The notes under the pieces were generated by a model that did no database searches, was not told where the DNA came from, and was given only the letters and a program-made list of their open reading frames with translations. From Candidatus Fermentithermobacillaceae bacterium UBA3951 (GTDB lineage Bacteria > Bacillota > Sulfobacillia > Fermentithermobacillales > Fermentithermobacillaceae), in contig DGDN01000123.1 of assembly GCA_002385465.1 (NCBI GenBank), positions 10,551 through 20,560 of the forward strand: 10,010 bases of DNA, written 5' to 3'. Position numbers and translations under genes: made by a program. This document shows, piece after piece, positions 6,460 through 10,010 of this stretch (position 1 is the stretch's first letter; each line of letters opens with the position of its first letter).

Positions 6460-7272
6460 ATGAACCGTAACGATGGTGTAAAGGGAAGACACGGAGATGA
6501 AGCAAGTGAAACGACCGGACCCGCGCGCATAAAGACGCTCGGTACGGTGACGATAGGGCAGTCGCCCAGGCCTGATCTTATTCCAGAACTCAGGATGGCT
6601 ATGGGTCTCGGCGCCGAAGGACCGGGTTCGAGCCTGCCCGTAAAGATAATCGAGGCGGGTGCTTTGGACGGGTTGACCTTGGGAGAAGTGCGACAGCTGG
6701 CTCCAAACCCGGGCGATTACGTCCTGGTCACCAGGATGGCCGACGGTACCCCTGTGACGATAGCGGAAAGGCACATACTCCCCAGGATGGTTGATAAGAT
6801 AAGCAGGCTTGTTGAGGAAGGGGCCGACGTGGTCGCCCTGGTCTGTACCGGAGAGTTTCCCGAGCTAGCGTGCGAGAAGCTCCTTGTCGTGCCGCAGCCA
6901 CTCCTCTTGAACGTGGTCTCGGCGCTCGCCAGAGGGAGAAAGCTCGGCGTCCTCCTGCCTGACGAGGAGCAGATAGAGCAAGGATACGAGCGGTGGTCTT
7001 TGGTCCACGGGGATCGGGAGCGGGCCTGGCAAAACGGTTATTGCGGGTTAACAAGCCATAAGCTCTTGAAGATCGAAGCGGCTTCGCCGTACGGCGATCC
7101 GAGAGATACAGAGAAAGCGGCCGCCCGGCTGCGAGATTGGGGCGCCGACCTGGTGGTCATGGACTGCATCGGGTACACGATGGCCATGAAAGAGAAGGTT
7201 GGGTCCATTACGGGTGCGCCGGTGATACTGGCCAGGTCGATCGTGGGAAGGGTCCTCGCGGAACTGCTCTAG
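6460..7272 (+). CDS. AroM family protein
   Basis: A 270-residue cytosolic protein of the AroM family, longer than E. coli AroM (about 225 residues). The family signature GTVTIGQSPRPDLIPEL is at 28-44, preceded by a polar, low-complexity extension of about 23 residues. Other visible blocks are TRMADGTPVTIAERHI (91-106), ADVVALVCTGEFPEL (122-136) with Cys129, GRKLGVLLPD (159-168), and ADLVVMDCIGYT (229-240) with Cys236. Two cysteines in CTG and DCxG settings, one in each half, recall the catalytic pair of Asp/Glu/hydantoin racemases. That likeness is my inference. E. coli aroM sits near aroL, but its function is unknown and there are no aromatic biosynthesis genes here. Its neighbours DUF917 and DUF1177 suggest a shared catabolic role. 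Start: ATG after GGAGGGG. The long leader holds hairpins and a possible promoter, so expression may be partly separate from the two genes upstream. Confidence 0.94.
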   Translation: MNRNDGVKGRHGDEASETTGPARIKTLGTVTIGQSPRPDLIPELRMAMGLGAEGPGSSLPVKIIEAGALDGLTLGEVRQLAPNPGDYVLVTRMADGTPVTIAERHILPRMVDKISRLVEEGADVVALVCTGEFPELACEKLLVVPQPLLLNVVSALARGRKLGVLLPDEEQIEQGYERWSLVHGDRERAWQNGYCGLTSHKLLKIEAASPYGDPRDTEKAAARLRDWGADLVVMDCIGYTMAMKEKVGSITGAPVILARSIVGRVLAELL

Positions 7273-7397
7273 CCGTAGCCGCTCAAGCCCTGCCGCAGAA
7301 GGGAAAGAGCCTCACATTCGCACCCCGGTGGCGCGTAGCCGCCCGAGGGGTAGGCCTAGTATTGCCTCACAAAACAGACCCACGCGCCCGTACTAAG

Positions 7398-7415
7398 GTG
7401 CCGAAAATCCGGCAC
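7398..7415. repeat. Small hairpin upstream of the EVE/PUA-like gene
   Basis: GTGCCG (7398-7403) and CGGCAC (7410-7415) form a perfect 6-bp stem with the loop AAAATC. It lies about 15 bases ahead of the GGAGGT ribosome site of the next gene. It may be an operator or a leader hairpin. There is no T tract, so it is not a terminator. Confidence 0.3.
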
Positions 7416-7438
7416 AGAACCACAAGCGGAGGTGTTTC

Positions 7439-8170
7439 ATGCGTAAGCGGATCGAGGCGGTCGAGCGCCGCCTGGACGATATCGAGAAGACAGTCTCAGC
7501 GCTCCGGACATTCATCGTGCATAGCGGTATGAGCCACGGTATGAATACCGGTGAGCACAGCGCGGTTCAGGAGTCCACCGTACCTTCCCCTACGGGCGCC
7601 GTCGCCGGCAAAGAGACCGGCGCCGCAGACACCCGCCCGGATATCAAGGCGTCCAAAGGTGAGACTCCGGGACTCCTCCACAACTCACTTGGGGAACCCT
7701 ACTCGATCAAACTGGTATATCCGACCTTCTTCCGCTCGCTGGACGTAGGTATACCCTACTGCACCGTAAGTTTCCCGGCGGGAAAAGAAAGGCTGGCCAA
7801 GCAAGTCCGAGAGGGCACGCTGTTTTTCATATATATCACGTCTCCCGTGCGGAAGGTCATCGGGCTGGCGCAAGCCATGGGCCCTGCCGAATTCCGTGGC
7901 GACGTGACTCCTTCTAGACCCTGGGTGATCCCCATGGAGTGGATGATCGGACCGAAGGCCGGTGGGGTATCTCTCTCCGACGTCGGCCTGGAGGTGCGTG
8001 CACGTCCAGGCGACTCGGTCTATGCCATTCCCGAAGATGCAGCTAAGCGCCTGGCGGAGGCGTTGGTACCCCTTCCCGACCTGGATGAAGCCGAGGTGAA
8101 CAGGCTGAGGGGCCGTTTTGGGTTGGATACCGCCCGGACGGCGGCGGGAGGCGGCGGTTCGCGGCCTTAG
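7439..8170 (+). CDS. Coiled-coil protein with EVE/PUA-like domain (tentative)
   Basis: A 243-residue soluble protein in three parts. Residues 1-25 form a short heptad coiled coil (IEAVERRLDDIEKTVSALRTFI). Residues about 30-83 are a polar, Gly/Pro/Thr-rich linker. Residues about 86-210 are a folded domain with the look of an EVE/ASCH/PUA-type beta barrel: a core strand LFFIYITSPVRKVIGLAQA (128-146), then RPWVIPMEWMI (160-170), and a closing RPGDSVYAIPEDAAKRLAEAL (189-209). In such domains the pattern of a strand with hydroxyl or aromatic side chains, then an 'IxGLAxA' strand, then the 'P-x-E-W/F' strand lines a pocket for a modified base or nucleotide. The family call is by pattern only and could be wrong. 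The start at ATG 7439 is firm, after GGAGGT. The C terminus ends in a Gly-rich tail. It lies 166 bases after the AroM gene and is convergent with the VanX-type gene. No functional link is evident. Confidence 0.6.
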   Translation: MRKRIEAVERRLDDIEKTVSALRTFIVHSGMSHGMNTGEHSAVQESTVPSPTGAVAGKETGAADTRPDIKASKGETPGLLHNSLGEPYSIKLVYPTFFRSLDVGIPYCTVSFPAGKERLAKQVREGTLFFIYITSPVRKVIGLAQAMGPAEFRGDVTPSRPWVIPMEWMIGPKAGGVSLSDVGLEVRARPGDSVYAIPEDAAKRLAEALVPLPDLDEAEVNRLRGRFGLDTARTAAGGGGSRP

Positions 8171-8261
8171 CCTTAGAGCTACTGGTGGTTGTTCACCAAA
8201 GCGGCGGACAGTGGCGCAAAAGGGCGGACGTACGAGGTCTTGCGACGTCTTAGTGCTTTCT

Positions 8262-9236
8262 CTACTCGATATCCTCGAATTCCACATCGAGCATGGGATA
8301 GCGGCTCGCCTGGTTGTCCACGAAGTGCCACCACTCTGACTCAATCCGAGCGAAGTCGTTTCTCACCATGACTTCGGCAAGGAGCTCCCTATTCCGAGCC
8401 TGTTCTTCCGCGCACCCATCGTAGTCAATGGCGGCTTTCTCGCTGAAGTCATCGAAGCCGGTGGGCATCGGCAGCTCGTTGCCTTCCGCATCAACGAGGG
8501 TAACGTCGACGGCTGCGCCTTTAGTATGGATTGAGCCTTTTTCCGGATTGGCCACGTAGGCCGGGTCGGGGACGGCTTCCCACAGGGCTCGCTGTGCCGA
8601 CGGCGGCCTATAGGCATCCCATATCTTCAGCCGGTAGCCCATTTCGGCGAACTCGCGGTTGGCTGCTATGAGTTTCTCTGCTGTCCCCCGCACCAGCAAG
8701 CACTTGGCTTGGGAGTATATCTTCTTTCCCGTGAAGTTGTCCTCAGTTGCGTACCGGAGGTCGATCATGAAACTGTCATCTAGGTCTTTGAGTTCGACGA
8801 GCTCTCCCGGGTCCCAGGTTACCTCCGGGCGATATACCGGAGAAAGACCCTGCGACACGGGGCCTGAGGGTTCTACCTGAGAGGGTGCGCCACCAGGCGA
8901 TGTGCCGGGTGACGAGGATACCGGGGTAGAAGGCGGCACCGCAGAAGGTGTCTGGGTAGGTGAGACTCCCGGTGGTGACGACACGGGTGTGGATGGCGAC
9001 GCTTGCGAAGGCGGGTGAACAGGCGAAGCCCCCGGCCGTGACGGCTCTGCGGCCGGCGGAAGCTGGGCTGAGGATGTGCCCTGCAATTGCGACCCGCCGG
9101 CCTCAGGGTTTAAAGCCAGATCCTTTCCTTTGTTCCCCAAGGCGCATCCTGCGAAAACACAGGCGGCCAATCCCATCACCAAGAAAACGGCCAGGACCCT
9201 GAGCCCGGTAGAGCGGAACACGCGATCAATCCTCAA
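8262..9236 (-). CDS. VanX-type D-Ala-D-Ala dipeptidase, lipoprotein (peptidase M15D)
   Basis: A 324-residue predicted exported lipoprotein. Residues 1-26 are a lipoprotein signal peptide with the lipobox LAAC at 23-26; a second cysteine at 31 is a less canonical option. Residues about 57-130 are a Pro/Ser/Thr-rich linker made of 21-residue repeats. Residues about 147-320 are the M15D zinc peptidase domain, with all key sites present: IWDAYRP (Arg210, matching Arg71 of VanX), SIHTKGAAVD (zinc ligands His237 and Asp244), and ESEWWHF (catalytic Glu301 and zinc ligand His304). It should cut D-Ala-D-Ala or related D,D-dipeptides outside the membrane. VanX of vancomycin resistance is cytosolic and protects by removing D-Ala-D-Ala, so this exported form more likely serves wall-peptide salvage or remodelling. 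No vanH or vanA is nearby. Start: TTG at 9236, 9 bases after GGAGGT. A TTG at 9254 overlaps that ribosome site. The family call is strong and the start is fairly sure. Confidence 0.93.
   Translation of the reverse strand: MRIDRVFRSTGLRVLAVFLVMGLAACVFAGCALGNKGKDLALNPEAGGSQLQGTSSAQLPPAAEPSRPGASPVHPPSQASPSTPVSSPPGVSPTQTPSAVPPSTPVSSSPGTSPGGAPSQVEPSGPVSQGLSPVYRPEVTWDPGELVELKDLDDSFMIDLRYATEDNFTGKKIYSQAKCLLVRGTAEKLIAANREFAEMGYRLKIWDAYRPPSAQRALWEAVPDPAYVANPEKGSIHTKGAAVDVTLVDAEGNELPMPTGFDDFSEKAAIDYDGCAEEQARNRELLAEVMVRNDFARIESEWWHFVDNQASRYPMLDVEFEDIE
8871..8996. repeat. Two 63-bp repeats encoding the Pro/Ser linker
   Basis: Two adjacent 63-base units on the minus strand (8996-8934 and 8933-8871) encode residues 81-101 and 102-122 of the lipoprotein. 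Both open with PSTPVSS and continue with GxSP and a Pro/Ser-rich end. Looser partial copies seem to flank them (PSRPGASPVHPP before, PSGPVSQG after). This is typical of a flexible wall-spanning spacer grown by in-frame duplication. Confidence 0.6.
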
Positions 9237-9292
9237 GGCAAGAGCACCTCCCAACCGTGAGACGGCCGGATACGGTCACCGGTTCCCGACGA

Positions 9293-9310
9293 AAACGTTG
9301 CAAACGTTGC
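9293..9310. repeat. Perfect tandem 9-bp repeat AAACGTTGC
   Basis: Two head-to-tail copies of AAACGTTGC, each containing the palindrome AACGTT, lie about 57 bases upstream of the lipoprotein start codon. An inverted GCAAC follows at 9328-9332. They may be operator half-sites for the lipoprotein gene. Confidence 0.45.
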
Positions 9311-9378
9311 GCAGCGCGCGACGATCTGCAACATGTGTCGACCGCGCAAGTTCACGCCGCCCCCATTTCTATCCCTCG

Positions 9379-9391
9379 CCTATAGTATAGG
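9379..9391. promoter_or_regulatory. AT-rich 13-bp palindrome with -10-like boxes on both strands
   Basis: CCTATAGTATAGG is a perfect palindrome around one central G. It gives TATAGT on the + strand and TATACT on the - strand, each 5 of 6 with the -10 consensus, and sits between divergent genes. No convincing -35 box lies 16-18 bases away on either strand, so promoter activity would need an activator or another sigma factor. Confidence 0.35.
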
Positions 9392-9616
9392 AGAGGAGTC
9401 ACGGAGAAGAGCCGCCACGGGACCCCGTACCTACTACATCTCCTCTTTCCACACATTGAGAAGCATACGAGAAAAACCGTCATTCGCTACTCTACCTGCA
9501 TCTTTCAGGCGATCCCCGAAGAACGTCCGGGTCCTTGCCGGGTCGCCGGCGTAGTTATGGCACGGTTATTGCTTCTTAGTGTTGATGGGAATGAAGGCGA
9601 AGGAGGATTTCTTGCC

Positions 9617-10010
9617 GTGCATGCGCTCCAGAAGATCCTAGCCAGGGCATCAGGCCAGACCGTTGTAGAAGCGGGACAGACAGTGAGTGCCCGAATCGAT
9701 TTGGCAGAGGTAAATGACCTCTATCTACAGGTCCTAATCTCGTTTAAAGAGATGGGGGCCGAGAAAGTATGGGATCCCAGCCGTGTGGTTTTTGCAATGG
9801 ACCACTACGCGCCGGCCCCAACGATCATGTCGGCCGCCAACCAGAAAGAGATGCGGGAGTTTTGTGCCGCCCAAGGGATAGAGCACTTCTTTGACGTCAA
9901 CTCGGGCATCTGCCACCAGGTCATGGTCGAGGCCGGGCTAGTGAAACCCGGGATGGTTGTCGTCGAGACAGATTCCCACACAACCACTCTTGGGGCTTTG
10001 GGAGCTTTCG
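9617..10010 (+). CDS. LeuC/homoaconitase-family dehydratase large subunit, N-terminal part
   Basis: The first 131 residues of an aconitase-superfamily hydro-lyase large subunit. The frame is open to the window edge, so the gene is cut there, not broken. Family landmarks: the N-terminal helix LQKILARASGQ, GQTVSARIDLAEVND, EKVWDPSRVVFAMDHYAPAP, then GICHQVMVEAGLVKPGMVVVETDSHTTTLGALGAF, which matches the substrate and cluster-site region of LeuC and homoaconitase proteins. The [4Fe-4S] cysteines come later and cannot be checked. 3-isopropylmalate dehydratase (leucine synthesis) is the commonest role, but homoaconitase or dimethylmalate dehydratase cannot be excluded. Residues VETDSHT replace the more usual GADSHT. 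Start: GTG at 9617, about 10 bases after AAGGAGGA, fits the family N terminus. An in-frame ATG at 9557 would add 20 residues including four leucines in a row but has no ribosome site. The small subunit would be expected just downstream. Confidence 0.9.
   Translation, partial: MHALQKILARASGQTVVEAGQTVSARIDLAEVNDLYLQVLISFKEMGAEKVWDPSRVVFAMDHYAPAPTIMSAANQKEMREFCAAQGIEHFFDVNSGICHQVMVEAGLVKPGMVVVETDSHTTTLGALGAF

Larger units (their letters stand above)
9237..9556. other. Divergent intergenic region, about 320-380 bases, no gene seen
   Basis: This stretch lies between the lipoprotein gene (- strand) and the LeuC-like gene (+ strand). It holds a perfect tandem 9-mer AAACGTTGC (9293-9301 and 9302-9310) with an inverted GCAAC at 9328-9332, an AT palindrome at 9379-9391, and a short GCCGG/CCGGC hairpin with a GTCG loop (9537-9550). 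A 73-codon open frame at 9333-9554 has no ribosome site and no recognisable protein features. No T-box consensus such as GGTGGNACCGCG was found ahead of the LeuC-like gene, nor any riboswitch that I recognise. Confidence 0.6.

Noticed and set aside
6460..7272. Role of the AroM homologue in aromatic amino acid synthesis
   Set aside because: The name comes from the position of E. coli aroM near aroL. No shikimate-pathway gene is near here.
8183..8198. TGGTG/CACCA hairpin between convergent genes as a terminator
   Set aside because: The stem is only 5 bp and no T tract follows on either strand.
8262..9236. Vancomycin-resistance locus
   Set aside because: Only a VanX-type enzyme is present, it is exported, and there is no vanH, vanA/B ligase or vanRS beside it.
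9333..9554. 73-codon open frame in the divergent intergenic region
   Set aside because: It has no ribosome site. The composition is Arg/Ser/Pro-rich, as expected of chance frames in GC-rich DNA.
9393..9616. T-box or other riboswitch ahead of the LeuC-like gene
   Set aside because: The T-box antiterminator consensus is absent and no known riboswitch core was recognised.

Overview
The window looks like a GC-rich, possibly thermophilic, Bacillota-type (Firmicutes-like) chromosome. The evidence is strong Shine-Dalgarno sites ahead of ATG, GTG and TTG starts, a stand-alone FabK-type enoyl-ACP reductase, a Pro/Ser-rich lipoprotein, a NfeD/stomatin pair, and frequent AGG/AGA arginine and ATA isoleucine codons in GC-rich DNA. 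This is an inference from gene content and codon use. No rRNA, tRNA, transposase or CRISPR array was seen.

Left part (1-3078, all + strand): a short NfeD-like membrane protein (168-596) is followed by a Band 7/SPFH stomatin homologue (653-1570), a classic two-gene membrane-organisation operon. Next comes fabK (1731-2678) with a well-formed sigma-A-type promoter of its own. After it is a 90-residue protein (2806-3078) that resembles the N-terminal VVGxGxG module found ahead of some trypsin-like peptidases, here standing alone.

Centre: an Fe/Mn superoxide dismutase (3221-3913, - strand) is convergent with the small gene and divergent from the next block. That block (4073-7272, + strand) holds three proteins of poorly known function: DUF917 (hydantoinase/S-methyl-thiohydantoin desulfurase type), DUF1177, and an AroM-family protein with two conserved-looking cysteines. 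I read it as a small catabolic module acting on a cyclic amide or amino-acid-derived substrate. The first two genes are close enough to be one transcript. The third has a 272-nt leader with nested, mutually exclusive hairpins and a possible separate promoter.

Right part: a coiled-coil plus EVE/PUA-like protein (7439-8170, +) is convergent with a VanX-type D-Ala-D-Ala dipeptidase lipoprotein (8262-9236, -) that has a repeat-built Pro/Ser/Thr linker. A 320-nt divergent intergenic region with small repeats and a 13-bp AT palindrome separates it from the start of a LeuC/homoaconitase-family large subunit (9617 to the window end, cut off).

The best candidate for an undescribed system is the DUF917-DUF1177-AroM module. 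Smaller oddities are the stand-alone VVGxGxG protein, the His-substituted SOD active site, and a run of four low-GC leucine codons just ahead of, and in frame with, the LeuC-like gene.
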